Positions 34,381 to 43,545 of a stretch of DNA of 64,000 nt are shown here, one piece after another. This stretch comes from Phenylobacterium sp. (GTDB lineage Bacteria; Pseudomonadota; Alphaproteobacteria; Caulobacterales; Caulobacteraceae). Location: the NCBI RefSeq assembly GCF_030646615.1, contig NZ_JAUSLG010000095.1, forward strand, positions 21,120 through 85,119, in the 5' to 3' direction. Under the pieces are notes generated by a model that worked only from the letters and a program-made list of their open reading frames with translations, searched no databases and was not told the origin of the DNA. Made by a program: the position numbers and the translations under genes. Numbering within the stretch: position 1 is the stretch's first letter; each line of letters begins with the position of its first letter.

Positions 34381-34486
34381 TTGCCACATGAAGCTGCGCC
34401 CGGCCTCTTCCGCGTCTCGCACGACGGAAGTCACAGATGGCCCCCCGCACACCTCATTCCGCCTACGGGCGAGCCTAGGCCGCCAC

Positions 34487-35569
34487 ATGCTGCGTCCTGG
34501 ACAGCCTGCCCCGTGGTTTGTCACGCCCTCACCGGTCAATCCCGAGTTCGCCTTCGGCAGTCTCGGCGGGCGCTTCATGCTCATGGTCTTCCTGCCCGAG
34601 CCTGGTGAGGCGCGGGAGATCGCGCTCGCTCACCTGCGGGCCAACAGCGCCCTGTTTGACGACACCAAGGTCTACGCCTTTGCCGTGGCGCGGGACGACG
34701 CCACCATCGCCAGGGCCCAGAACACCCGCGCCCTGCGGTGGTTCTTCGATCCCCAGGGACAGGTCTCCCGCCGCTACCACGCCCTTAGCCCCGAGGGGGC
34801 GCCTCAGCCGCACTGGGTGATCATCGATCCTTCCATGCGGATCTACGCCGTCGCGCCCATCGAGGCCGGGGCGAAGATCATGAGCTTGGTGGAGCGCCTG
34901 CCGCAGCCTGACGATCATGCAGGGACGCCAATCCATGCCCCGGTGCTGGTCGTGCCCCGCATCCTTGAGCTTGATGTCTGTCGTCAGCTCATCGACTTCT
35001 ACGACAGCCATGGCGGACGCCCGTCCGGGGTCATGCGCGAAATCAACGGCCGCGTGGCGCCGGTGATGGACCACACCAAGCGCCGCCGGGACGCCATGGT
35101 CGAGGACGAGGGGTTGCGGGCCATGCTCCGCCAGAAACTCGCCGCGCGGCTATTGCCCGAGATCGCCAAGGCCTTCCAGTTCCAAGTGACCCGGGTCGAA
35201 CGCTATCTGGTGGCCTGCTACGATTCCGAGGGCGGCGGCTTTTTCCAGCCCCATCGGGACAATACGACCAAGGCGACCGCCCATCGCCAGTTCGCCTGCT
35301 CCATCAACCTCAATGCCGAGGACCATGAAGGCGGCGATCTTCGCTTTCCGGAGTTCGGTTCGAAAATCTATCGGCCGCCGACCGGGGGGGCCGTGGTGTT
35401 TTCCTGTTCACTGATGCACGAGGCGACGCCGGTCACCTCTGGCAGGCGCTATTGCTTCCTGCCCTTCTTCTACAATGAACCGGCGGCGCAGATCCGCGAG
35501 CGCTACCTGGCCGAGGAAGCCGCTGCCGAGGCTGCGAAAGCCGCCGAGCCCGAGGCGCAGACGGCCTAG
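34487..35569 (+). CDS. Redoxin-like / prolyl 4-hydroxylase-like 2OG-Fe(II) oxygenase fusion
   Basis: A protein of 360 residues from the ATG at 34487; an ATG at 34388 would add 33 residues unlike the domain. Residues 1-145 resemble an AhpC/TSA redoxin (LRPGQPAPWFVTPSPV, WFFDPQGQVSRRYHALS, PHWVIIDPSMRIYAVAP), but contain no cysteine, so peroxidase activity is unlikely. Residues 150-335 form a 2OG-Fe(II) oxygenase of the P4H type with H256-x-D258 in FFQPHRDNT, H311 in MHEATPV and R320 for 2-oxoglutarate. The C-terminal tail is Ala/Glu-rich. It ends in a CTAG shared with the photolyase stop. Likely a protein hydroxylase; the substrate is unknown. Confidence 0.78.
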   Translation: MLRPGQPAPWFVTPSPVNPEFAFGSLGGRFMLMVFLPEPGEAREIALAHLRANSALFDDTKVYAFAVARDDATIARAQNTRALRWFFDPQGQVSRRYHALSPEGAPQPHWVIIDPSMRIYAVAPIEAGAKIMSLVERLPQPDDHAGTPIHAPVLVVPRILELDVCRQLIDFYDSHGGRPSGVMREINGRVAPVMDHTKRRRDAMVEDEGLRAMLRQKLAARLLPEIAKAFQFQVTRVERYLVACYDSEGGGFFQPHRDNTTKATAHRQFACSINLNAEDHEGGDLRFPEFGSKIYRPPTGGAVVFSCSLMHEATPVTSGRRYCFLPFFYNEPAAQIRERYLAEEAAAEAAKAAEPEAQTA

Positions 35570-36945
35570 ACCTGCTCGGCGGCCACCAGCCGATCGACCT
35601 GATCCACATAGGCTTCTGCGTCGAAGCTCTTGAAGGTGTTCGGGCCCATGGAGCGGACGGTTCCGTACACCGGCTGGGGCGGCCAGGGCCGGTCGTGCAG
35701 ACCGAAGATCCAGCCGACATTTGTGTAGGAATTAGCGTCGCGGCCATCGAGGAGATAGCGGTTGTTGAGCCGCAGGATGGTGTCGAACGCCACCCTCGGG
35801 CTCGCCGACCACTGCAGGATCTTCTTGCCCCAGTACATCCGCAGCCGGTTGTGCATATAGCCGGTCGCGACCATCTCGCGCTGGGCGGCGTTCCAATAGA
35901 GATCGTGGGTTTCGCCCGCCTCCAACTGCGCTTCGGCATAATGGTGGGGCCGCGGATCGGCCTCATGAGCGTCCAGCGTCAGCCGCGCCCATTCCGGTAG
36001 CCGATCATAGCTGTCGTAGTCGGCGGGCGCCCACCAGGCGTGATTGATGGCGAGTTCCCGCCGCACGATCAGTTCCTCGAGATAGACACGCTTGGTCTCG
36101 CTGTCGGCCCCCTCGGCGTCGCGGACCGCCAGTGCGATCTCCACCGGCGAGATCTGGCCATAGTGCAGATAGGGGCTGAGATAGGAGACCGCCTCGGTCT
36201 CCGGCTTGCCACGCTCGTCGCCATAGCGGGCGAGGCCGCCATTGACGAAGGCCTGCAACCTGTGGCGCGCCTCGACCTCCCCGCCCCTGAAGCGTCGAAC
36301 CGGCGCCACGCCGTGGTCGATGTCCAGGGCTGCGACCGCCCTCGGGACATCGCTCAGATCGATCTCCCAGGCCGGGGCGTGCGCCATCCTGTGGCGCACC
36401 TCGCGGCGGCGCAAGGGCGCCAGATAGTCCTGCCAAAGCTTGTGGATTTTCGGGCGGATCGTGCGGGCCGCATATTCGGCCTTGTTGGACACCTGCAGGA
36501 TCGGCACGACCACGTCGCCCTCGATCCGGACGAGCCGCCGGTCCATGGCCTCGGCAAGATCGCGCCGCCATTGCCGCTGCAGGCGAAGATAACCCGCGTC
36601 ACAGACGACCAGAGCCGCCTGCCGCGACAGGTCCAGGGCGACCTTGTCCGGCTCACCCTTGCGGATGACGAAGCCAACCCCGCGCGCCGCAAGCGCCTTC
36701 GCCACATCCGCCAGGCCTTGCAGCATGAAGGCGTAGTGGCGGGCGCTGGCCTCGGGATAGGCCTCGGTCAGGCCAAAGCCAACCAGCACGGGCAGGCCGC
36801 GATGGTTGGCCTCTTCGATCGCATATTCCAGGGCGGGGTTGAATTCCGCGCGCTGGGACGACTGCATCCAATAGAGGACGTAGCGGGCGTCGCGGCCCTC
36901 GGGGGCGTCCTTCAGCGCGCGGATACGCGTGGACTGGATCGCCAT
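35566..36945 (-). CDS. phr: Deoxyribodipyrimidine photolyase, class II
   Basis: Light-driven repair of cyclobutane pyrimidine dimers using FAD. A protein of 459 residues starting at 36945. RYVLYWMQSSQRAEFNPALEYAI at the N-terminus and LVGFGLTEAYPEASARHYAFMLQGL are typical of class II. The FAD/DNA half shows SYLSPYLHYGQISPVEIAL, EELIVRRELAINHAW and YMHNRLRMYWGKKILQW, all conserved in the class. Its stop shares CTAG with the convergent oxygenase gene. No neighbouring DNA-repair genes are linked. Confidence 0.93.
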   Translation of the reverse strand: MAIQSTRIRALKDAPEGRDARYVLYWMQSSQRAEFNPALEYAIEEANHRGLPVLVGFGLTEAYPEASARHYAFMLQGLADVAKALAARGVGFVIRKGEPDKVALDLSRQAALVVCDAGYLRLQRQWRRDLAEAMDRRLVRIEGDVVVPILQVSNKAEYAARTIRPKIHKLWQDYLAPLRRREVRHRMAHAPAWEIDLSDVPRAVAALDIDHGVAPVRRFRGGEVEARHRLQAFVNGGLARYGDERGKPETEAVSYLSPYLHYGQISPVEIALAVRDAEGADSETKRVYLEELIVRRELAINHAWWAPADYDSYDRLPEWARLTLDAHEADPRPHHYAEAQLEAGETHDLYWNAAQREMVATGYMHNRLRMYWGKKILQWSASPRVAFDTILRLNNRYLLDGRDANSYTNVGWIFGLHDRPWPPQPVYGTVRSMGPNTFKSFDAEAYVDQVDRLVAAEQV

Positions 36946-36963
36946 GAGGGCCGCTAAGCGATG

Positions 36964-37344
36964 CTACTTCTGGCGCCAGGCGCCGTCCGCGCTCTGGTAG
37001 TACTCCCCGGGCCGAAGCCGGGAGGTGACCACCTCGGTGAAAGCCGCCGCGCCAGCCGCCGCGACGGAGACCCCGTTGCGGGCTGCGGCCTGGCGATAGA
37101 GGGCCGCCCGGCCAGCATTGATCTCGTTGACCGCCGCCTGCAGAGCAGCGTCGCCCGAGCCGCTGACAAAGCCGAGATAGCCGTCGTTCTTCTCGCCGAC
37201 CGTGCCTTGCGCCTTGGCGGCGTCCACCAGAGCCTTAGCCTGGGCGCTCTGGGCGAAGGCCGGACCGGCGACGGCGCCGACGGTGACGACCCCAGCGGCG
37301 CCCAGAATGGCGGCGGCGAGGGCCAGGTATTTCATGCGGGTCAT
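36964..37344 (-). CDS. ydbL: YdbL family (DUF1318) periplasmic protein
   Basis: A protein of 126 residues from the ATG at 37344, placed six bases after AGGGG; an ATG two codons earlier is possible. Signal peptide ending AGPAFAQSAQAKA near residue 33. The mature part (VDAAKAQGTVGEKNDGYLGFV, EINAGRAALYRQAAARNGVSV) is the DUF1318 signature. It is the third gene of the ydbH-ynbE-ydbL order known from enterobacteria, a set linked to phospholipid transport between inner and outer membranes, where YdbL may assist the YdbH-YnbE bridge. Confidence 0.85.
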   Translation of the reverse strand: MTRMKYLALAAAILGAAGVVTVGAVAGPAFAQSAQAKALVDAAKAQGTVGEKNDGYLGFVSGSGDAALQAAVNEINAGRAALYRQAAARNGVSVAAAGAAAFTEVVTSRLRPGEYYQSADGAWRQK

Positions 37345-37353
37345 GAGCATCCC

Positions 37354-37596
37354 CTAGAACAGGTTCGGGTTCTGCTGGATCAACGCCCGGACATCTTCGT
37401 CCAGGCGCACGCGCACATCGGCGTCCAGCTTTGCATAGATATTGATGGGGTCGACCTGGACCCGCACCGTCGGCGTGCAGGCGCCGAGCGCGGCCCCCAG
37501 GGCCGAGGCGCCCATCAGCACCCCGATCATATGTCTCTTTGTCGTCGTCAAGATCACGGCTCCCTCGGGTGTGCGAGTTTCAGCGTTCGAGTTCAT
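37354..37596 (-). CDS. ynbE: YnbE-type outer membrane lipoprotein
   Basis: A short lipoprotein of 80 residues if the ATG at 37596, which overlaps the ydbH stop as ATGA, is used; GTG 37557, TTG 37551 and ATG 37530 are in-frame alternatives. The lipobox is GALGAACTP-like (LGAALGACTPTVRVQVDPI), and the C-terminus IQQNPNLF matches YnbE. In enterobacteria YnbE stacks by beta-strand addition on the C-terminus of YdbH at the outer membrane. The long N-region from 37596 favours a later start, so the exact start is open. Confidence 0.8.
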   Translation of the reverse strand: MNSNAETRTPEGAVILTTTKRHMIGVLMGASALGAALGACTPTVRVQVDPINIYAKLDADVRVRLDEDVRALIQQNPNLF

Positions 37597-40500
37597 TCTG
37601 GCGCAGGCGGCTGAACCGCGCCTGAACCGTCAACGTCCTGAGCCGCCGCATAGTCGGCCAACAGCTCATTCAGGTTGAGCGAGGTGTCCAGTGTCAAATC
37701 CACCTTCGTGCCCGACGGCAGGGGCAATTCTCTGTTGAGGAAGCTGCGGCTGATCAGCTCCCCCAGGGTCAGACGAATCTCCTGCCGTTGCGGCGGACTA
37801 TGCTCGCCCCGGATCTTGAATAGCACCCCCAGTCGTCCGCCAGGCAGGCTGTTGACCTCGGCGTCGAGCAGATCGAAGGCCAGATCCTCCATGGCCTGAT
37901 AGGCGAAATCGACCGCGGCGTTGGCCTGGTCCGCCTGGGCGACGGGCACGGCCTGATCGCCAAGCCCCTCCGCCGTCGCCGTCGCCGCCCCCCCGGTGGC
38001 GTCCACCTGGGTCAGGGCTTCCCGACGGATCGACAGGCGCCCCGGGGCGATGGCTGTGAGCTTGCCCTGGATGAAGGTGATCCCCTCGGGTCCGATCACA
38101 AAGGGTAAGCGCCCGCTGACCACGGCGTCCAGATCGACCCGGTCGGCGAAGGGGGTGGCCTCCACGAACTCAGAGAGTTGGACCGCCTCGATCACCAGCT
38201 CGCCGCGCCAGGACTGGGTCTGGTCGAGCGGAATGGACATGGGCGCGATGCGTACCACCCCGCCCCCCACCTCGAATGCGCCCTCTGAGAGGGTCAGCTC
38301 ATCGGGCAGCAATTGGAAGATCACCTTCGAGCCGGTGAGCGGCGCCAGGGCTTGGACCACATCGGCGGTCAGGGTCTGATCCGGCGCCGTCTGCAGGGGA
38401 ACCAGGCTGGTGAAATCGATCTGGCCGCTCAACCCCTGCACGGCGCCGGCAGGACTCTTGAAGTCGAGACTGGGCACATCGAGGCGTCCGTGGCTCTGGA
38501 CACCTTCGGCGTTCCAATCGATGGCGCCCGTGAACAGGACGGTTCCCTCGACGGGTTCGCCGATCACTTCGGCCAGGGGCGACAGCGCGGCGGGCTGCAG
38601 GCCTTCGGCCGTGAAGGCCAGGGTTCCGGTGTCGATGCTCACGCCGCCGGTCCCGCTGACGCCGTTGTGCCGCAGGGCCACCTCGGCCACCTGATAGCCG
38701 CCGGACGCGAGGTCCAGCGCGCCGGTCCAGGCGTCGGCCTGCAGGCCGGCCACGCCGGTCAGGTCGAGGGGATGGAAGCGGGGCTCGGGGCTGGTGTCGG
38801 AGACCGTGGCGCGATCCACCTTCGCCTCGACAAACAGACCGCCCCGGTTGGCGCCCAACCGAAGATCGGCCGCAGCTTCGCTGGCGCGGGCCTGGAGGAA
38901 GGGGATGTCTGCGCTGGCGGCCCTGGCCGCAGCGTCCAGAACCCACTGCCCGCCCTGGACGACGACCAGAGGCTGATCGGTAGGACAAAGCTGGGCTTCG
39001 ATGTCGATGACGCTGGTGTCGCCGGTCTCCAGCCTGGCCATCTCGAAGGGCGCGCAGGCGCTGGCGAGGAAGGCTGTCCGGCCATTGGTGACGTTCAGGC
39101 GCCCCTGGGTCTCGCCCTTCATGCCTCGCAAGGGACCAAGGTCGGTCTCGAAGGCCAGACGCGTGGTGGCGTTGAGCGTCCCGCCGTTGAGGTTGTAGCC
39201 GGCGACCTGAGCCTCGATGCGCGGCAACCCGCCCCCGGAGGTCGAGATATTCAGGGCGCCGCCCTGCGCGCCATAGAGCGGGGCGTCTGGTCGTGGGCTA
39301 ACCCGGACCAGGGCCCCTGAACCCGTTCGCACTGTGGCCGACTGGGCCAGGCCAACCTGCAAGCCATTGTTCCCAAGGCCGATCCTGACGCCTGCGGCTG
39401 CGAGGCTGAAGTCGGCCGCCGCGCGCTTTATCGCGGCAAGTTCAGGGAAGTCATCCGCGGCCACCCTGCCCAGGCCGCCCCAGCCGCCGGCCGCCGCCAC
39501 GGGTCCCGACAGGTCCAGGGTGAAGCCCTCGGCGTCATAGGCCGCCGCCCCGTCGAGATTGGCGCTGGCGCGGTCCAAGGCGAGGTCGCCGGACGTCACG
39601 TCTTCGGCCTGCAGGCTGGTCCGCACGGCGCCGGTTACGCCGCCGCCCTCCCCCCGCCGCCAGGCCAGGTCATCGGAGGCTGCGGACATTTCGATCGCGC
39701 CGAGGCTGGCGCCTGCCGTCGACAGGCCCTCGCCGCTGGCGGTGAGGGAGGTCCGGCCCCGCAGGCTCAACCGGTCCAGGGCGCCCTGCGCCTCGCCGCG
39801 GAAACTGCCATTGAGGCGCAGGCGTTCGCCCTTGATCTCGCCGTGCGACACTTCGGCGGCGTTGAGATCGGCGACAAGAACCACAGGCCCGTCGATGGCC
39901 TGGGCCTCCAGATCGGGATAGGCGGCGGCCGCCGCCAGGTTCAGGGCGCCGGCGCCGAAGGTGGCCTCGCCCAGGCGTCCGGACTTGAGCGCGCCGACGA
40001 AGCTCAGGCTGGTCCGCGAATCCCGCGTCACCAGACCAACGCGGGCGTCGGCGATGTCCAGCATCAGGGCGGCGGTTTCGAACCGCGTCGGCTCCATGCG
40101 CCCTGAAAGGCTGACGAGGACTCCTTGAGACATATGGGCGTCGGCATGGATGACCGCCTGTCCGGAGGCATGCGTGACCCGCAACACCCCGTCCTCGACC
40201 ACGATCTCCGGCGCGGGGCCGTCGGCCCGCGCCGGGCGGGCGCGGAAGTCGGCGATCAGGGGATCAAGTTGGCCAAGGCTGACGCCACGCTCCGTCAGCT
40301 GTATCCGGATGTCCGGCCGCTCCAGCCGGATACGGGCGATTTCCACCCCAAAGGCCTCGCCCCGCCAGGGTCCGGTCAGGCGGTAGCTCACCTCCGCTCG
40401 GGCCGCGGTGATGATGGGCGACTCGGCCGGGCCGATCCGGAGTTCGCCGACCAGGCCGCGGGGGCCCAGGGCCTCGAAGCTGGCGTCGGCCTCGATGCCA

Positions 40501-40712
40501 CGCCCCTGCAGCCAGCCCACCAGGGCCTCCCGCGCCAGGTGCCGGCGGGCCGCGTAGGCGATGGCCAGGGCGATCAGCAGCACGGCCACCACCCCAAGCA
40601 CGAGCCATCGCGCCTTGGGGCGGCGTGTTGGGGCGGCCACTGGGCCGGTCGCGGAGGGAGAATCTGATGAACGTGTCACGAAGGTCCGGCGATAATGCGC
40701 AGGCTTGGCCAT
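37593..40712 (-). CDS. ydbH: YdbH-family AsmA-like intermembrane phospholipid transport protein
   Basis: A protein of 1039 residues from the ATG at 40712, with GGAG five bases upstream. One N-terminal inner-membrane anchor (WLVLGVVAVLLIALAIAYAA, about residues 37-56), then a long run of amphipathic beta strands forming a hydrophobic groove across the periplasm. The C-terminal DUF2875-like DUF part, INRELPLPSGTKVDLTLDTSLNL, is typical. TamB, YhdP and YdbH share lipid transport between the membranes in E. coli. Followed without gap by ynbE and ydbL. GC content and codon use match the core genome. Confidence 0.87.
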   Translation of the reverse strand: MAKPAHYRRTFVTRSSDSPSATGPVAAPTRRPKARWLVLGVVAVLLIALAIAYAARRHLAREALVGWLQGRGIEADASFEALGPRGLVGELRIGPAESPIITAARAEVSYRLTGPWRGEAFGVEIARIRLERPDIRIQLTERGVSLGQLDPLIADFRARPARADGPAPEIVVEDGVLRVTHASGQAVIHADAHMSQGVLVSLSGRMEPTRFETAALMLDIADARVGLVTRDSRTSLSFVGALKSGRLGEATFGAGALNLAAAAAYPDLEAQAIDGPVVLVADLNAAEVSHGEIKGERLRLNGSFRGEAQGALDRLSLRGRTSLTASGEGLSTAGASLGAIEMSAASDDLAWRRGEGGGVTGAVRTSLQAEDVTSGDLALDRASANLDGAAAYDAEGFTLDLSGPVAAAGGWGGLGRVAADDFPELAAIKRAAADFSLAAAGVRIGLGNNGLQVGLAQSATVRTGSGALVRVSPRPDAPLYGAQGGALNISTSGGGLPRIEAQVAGYNLNGGTLNATTRLAFETDLGPLRGMKGETQGRLNVTNGRTAFLASACAPFEMARLETGDTSVIDIEAQLCPTDQPLVVVQGGQWVLDAAARAASADIPFLQARASEAAADLRLGANRGGLFVEAKVDRATVSDTSPEPRFHPLDLTGVAGLQADAWTGALDLASGGYQVAEVALRHNGVSGTGGVSIDTGTLAFTAEGLQPAALSPLAEVIGEPVEGTVLFTGAIDWNAEGVQSHGRLDVPSLDFKSPAGAVQGLSGQIDFTSLVPLQTAPDQTLTADVVQALAPLTGSKVIFQLLPDELTLSEGAFEVGGGVVRIAPMSIPLDQTQSWRGELVIEAVQLSEFVEATPFADRVDLDAVVSGRLPFVIGPEGITFIQGKLTAIAPGRLSIRREALTQVDATGGAATATAEGLGDQAVPVAQADQANAAVDFAYQAMEDLAFDLLDAEVNSLPGGRLGVLFKIRGEHSPPQRQEIRLTLGELISRSFLNRELPLPSGTKVDLTLDTSLNLNELLADYAAAQDVDGSGAVQPPAPE

Positions 40713-40809
40713 TGGCTCCAAGCTTCCACAGAAACAGGGGAAAGCGCCCGCGCCGCCCAGCCTAGGGCAGGGCCTGTGGCGCGATCATGGCGCGCGTCCC
40801 GCCGCGACG

Positions 40810-42261
40810 TCAGGGAACGTCATCGGGCGCCTGCGACAGGGGCGGCGCCACCTCCTCCAAGGGCCGACGTTCGGCCGCCACGCCCAGCTTCATCTCCACA
40901 AGCGCCGCCATCACCATAAGCCCGCCGCCCAGCAGATAGCCCCAGAGGATCTGGCTGCGTTCCCCGGTGTCGATCAGCGCGCCGAACAGGACCGGGCCCC
41001 CGACCCCGCCGATCAGGGTGCCAAAGGCGTAGAACATGGAGATGGTCACCGCCCGGATCTCCAGGGGGAAGCTCTCGCCGATGGTGAGATAGGCTGCGCT
41101 GGCGCCGGCCGACGCGAAGAAGAAGATCACGGTCCAGGCGGCCGTCTGGGCCGGCGCCGACAGCAGGCCCGCGCTGAACATCCAGCCGGTGATGCACATC
41201 AGCACGCCGGCCACGCCGTAGGTCAGGCTGATCATCGGCTTGCGACCCCAGGAATCGAAGAACCGCCCGAGCAGCAGCGGCCCCATGAAGTTGCCGATCG
41301 CAAAGGGCAGCATGAACCAGCCGATACTGGCCGGGGCAATCCCATAGAACCGCGTGAGAATCAGGGCGTAGGTGAAGAAGATCGCGTTGTAGCAAAAGGC
41401 CTGGGTGGCCATCAGCACCACGCCCAGCACCGTCCGGTGGGGATACCGTCGCACCAGGGTGTTGGCGATCTCAAGCCAGCTGGTCGTCGTGCGCCGGATC
41501 AGGCGCAGGCTCTGCAGGCTCTCATGCGGCGGCAGCTTCTGGCCGGTGGACCGTTCCACCCGCGCCTCGATCTCGGCGATGATGGCCTCGGCCTCGGCCT
41601 CGCGGCCGTGGGTCATCAGCCACCTCGGACTCTCGGGCATGAAGCGCCGGATCCAGATGATGATCAGGGCCAGCAGGCCGCCGATGATGAAGGCCAGCCG
41701 CCAGCCCAGCTCCTGGTCGATGAAGGTCGCATTGAGCAGGAAGATCGAGGCCAGTGCCCCAATGGCGGCCCCGACCCAGAAGCTGCCGTTGATGACCAGG
41801 TCGGTGAAGCCCCGCCGCCGGGCGGGAATCAGTTCCTGGATGGCGGAATTCACCGCACCGTATTCGCCGCCAATGCCAGCGCCGGTGAGGAAGCGGAAGA
41901 CCATGAAGGACCAGAAATCCCACGAGAACCCCGTGGCGATCGTGGCGATCATGTAGACGAAGACGGTGGCGGTGAAGAGCTTCTTGCGCCCGAACCGATC
42001 GGTCAGCCGACCGAAAAGCAAGGCCCCCACCACCGCGCCGAGAATATAGGCGCTGCCGGTCAGGCCGACCTGGGTGGCGGTGAGGTTCAGGCCGTCCGAG
42101 CCGGCGATGGCCGGCGAGAGGGAGCCGACCAGGGTCACCTCCAGGCCGTCGAGAATCCAGGTGACCCCCAGGGCCGCCACCACCAGCCAGTGGAACCGGC
42201 TCCAGGGCAGGCGATCGAGCCGGGCGGGGACATTGGTGACGAAGACGTCGGGGCGGGCCAT
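40810..42261 (-). CDS. Major facilitator superfamily transporter, sugar-porter/AAHS-like
   Basis: A 12-helix permease of 483 residues. The ATG at 42261 is preceded by GAGAGGAGAGG. Signature loops are GRLTDRFGRKKLFTATV after helix 2, the acidic/glycine-rich segment GIGGEYGAVNSAIQELIPARRRG in helix 4-5, and FMPESPRWLMTHGREAEAEAI before the central loop, where PESPRWL is shared with the sugar-porter and aromatic-acid families. The central cytoplasmic loop carries a short helical insert. The substrate is unknown; neither neighbour is a catabolic gene. Confidence 0.87.
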   Translation of the reverse strand: MARPDVFVTNVPARLDRLPWSRFHWLVVAALGVTWILDGLEVTLVGSLSPAIAGSDGLNLTATQVGLTGSAYILGAVVGALLFGRLTDRFGRKKLFTATVFVYMIATIATGFSWDFWSFMVFRFLTGAGIGGEYGAVNSAIQELIPARRRGFTDLVINGSFWVGAAIGALASIFLLNATFIDQELGWRLAFIIGGLLALIIIWIRRFMPESPRWLMTHGREAEAEAIIAEIEARVERSTGQKLPPHESLQSLRLIRRTTTSWLEIANTLVRRYPHRTVLGVVLMATQAFCYNAIFFTYALILTRFYGIAPASIGWFMLPFAIGNFMGPLLLGRFFDSWGRKPMISLTYGVAGVLMCITGWMFSAGLLSAPAQTAAWTVIFFFASAGASAAYLTIGESFPLEIRAVTISMFYAFGTLIGGVGGPVLFGALIDTGERSQILWGYLLGGGLMVMAALVEMKLGVAAERRPLEEVAPPLSQAPDDVP

Positions 42262-42386
42262 GGACTTGCCTCTCCTCTCGCGAGCCGCCGGCCTAACGCG
42301 CAAAACGTCAGGCCGGACGCAAAGCCGCAGCAGGAAATCAGGCGCGGGTGCTTTCGTCCCGCGAGCCACAGCGTTAAGGGGGCGGC

Positions 42387-42653
42387 ATGTCAGCCCCCGA
42401 AATCCTCGTCGACGCCCGGGGTCACCGGTGCCCGGTGCCCACCCTGCGCCTCAGGCGCGCCCTCGAGGCTGCGCCGCCGGGCGCGCGGGTGCGGTTGCTG
42501 GCCGACGACCCCCTGGCCCGTATCGATGTGCCCCACTTCGCCGCTGCGGTCGGCGCCGTGGTGATCGCCCAGGAGGCGCGTGACGGCGCGCTCAGCTTCC
42601 TGGTCGAGAAGTCAGTCTCGGGCTCTGGGGGCGAAGGTCCCGCAGGAGGCTGA
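42387..42653 (+). CDS. TusA/SirA-like sulfurtransferase
   Basis: A protein of 88 residues from the ATG at 42387, preceded by AAGGGGGCGG. It has the family's active cysteine motif, ILVDARGHRCPVPTLRLRRAL, with Cys at residue 15 inside CPxP. The two-layer alpha/beta fold continues VRLLADDPLARIDVPHF. TusA relays persulfide sulfur for tRNA thiolation or molybdenum cofactor synthesis; the specific path is unclear. Its 3' end overlaps the convergent YihY gene by 62 bases. Confidence 0.87.
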   Translation: MSAPEILVDARGHRCPVPTLRLRRALEAAPPGARVRLLADDPLARIDVPHFAAAVGAVVIAQEARDGALSFLVEKSVSGSGGEGPAGG

Positions 42654-43545
42654 GGCGGCGGTGCTCGTCCAGCCGGATCTCGATCTCCGTGGCCAGGGCG
42701 CCCCCGAAAAAGACCGCGTTGACGCTCCAGGACAGCCAGATCAGGAACACCACAACGGCGGTGACCGAGCCATAGGTCGCGCCGAGATGGGCGATCTGCT
42801 CCACATAGAAGGCGCTGGCCCAGGAGGCGAACAGGCAGAGCATGGCCGCCGAGAACCCACCGCAGACCGAGGCCCGCCACGCCACCGTGCGGCGCGACAT
42901 CGCGTAGCGATAGATGAGGCTCATCCCCAGCGTCAGGCCGGCGCTGGCCCAGGTCCATTCGCTGTAGAGCCAGGAGACGCCGGCCAGGGGCCTCAGGTCC
43001 ATGGTCGCCGCCGCCACACGCAGCCCTAGGAACAGGGACGAAACCAGTCCCATCATGGCGGCCGCCGCCAGCAGGACCATCAGGGCCATCAGGTTGAAAC
43101 CGACGAACCCCCGGGGATCGGGCTCGTCATGGATGAAGGACAGACCCGCCAGCAGGGCCTTGAAGCCGCGATGGGCGGCATAGGCGCCGATGACCAGCGC
43201 CACACCGCTCTGGGCCGAGATGGCGTCCCGCGGCGCATGGGCCAGACGCTCCAGCTCAGCCTGGAACAGGTCCCGGGCGCCAGTGGGCATCAGCCGCGCC
43301 AGGGCTTCGGCCTGGAACTCGGCCTGGGCCGGATCGGCCAGCAGACTGTAGGCCCCGATCAGCAGAGCCACGGCGGGGAAGATGGCGAGCATGATGAAGA
43401 AGGACGTGCCGCCCACATAGAGCATCACGTCTCGACCCCACAGTCGGGTCAGGGAGCGCCCGAGCGTGGATAGCCCCAGGCGCCCCGCATGAATCGGGTC
43501 CCAGCCACGCAAGCTCAAGCGGTCCAGCTCCTGGTGGATCGACAT
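42592..43545 (-). CDS. YihY/BrkB family inner membrane protein
   Basis: A protein of 317 residues from the ATG at 43545, with six predicted helices. GGTSFFIMLAIFPAVALLIGAYSLLADPAQ, ALVIGAYAAHRGFKALLAGLSFIHDE and VTAVVVFLIWLSWSVNAVFFGGAL are the conserved YihY/BrkB (RNase BN-misannotated) segments. The C-terminal tail is basic. Function is unknown beyond a membrane role in a few pathogens. Upstream, 43546-43764 (about 219 bases) holds no gene or clear terminator that I could support. Confidence 0.87.
   Translation of the reverse strand: MSIHQELDRLSLRGWDPIHAGRLGLSTLGRSLTRLWGRDVMLYVGGTSFFIMLAIFPAVALLIGAYSLLADPAQAEFQAEALARLMPTGARDLFQAELERLAHAPRDAISAQSGVALVIGAYAAHRGFKALLAGLSFIHDEPDPRGFVGFNLMALMVLLAAAAMMGLVSSLFLGLRVAAATMDLRPLAGVSWLYSEWTWASAGLTLGMSLIYRYAMSRRTVAWRASVCGGFSAAMLCLFASWASAFYVEQIAHLGATYGSVTAVVVFLIWLSWSVNAVFFGGALATEIEIRLDEHRRLSLLRDLRPQSPRLTSRPGS

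Noticed and set aside
34192..34486. Remnant of the KdpD N-terminal domain upstream of the short sensor
   Set aside because: No frame in either strand reads like the KdpD or Usp domain; the region is an AT-rich divergent promoter.
40705..42564. Long plus-strand open frame opposite the MFS transporter
   Set aside because: It is antisense to a clear 12-helix permease. The protein is a run of Gly, Gln, Pro and Arg without hydrophobic core, the usual mirror frame of GC-rich DNA.
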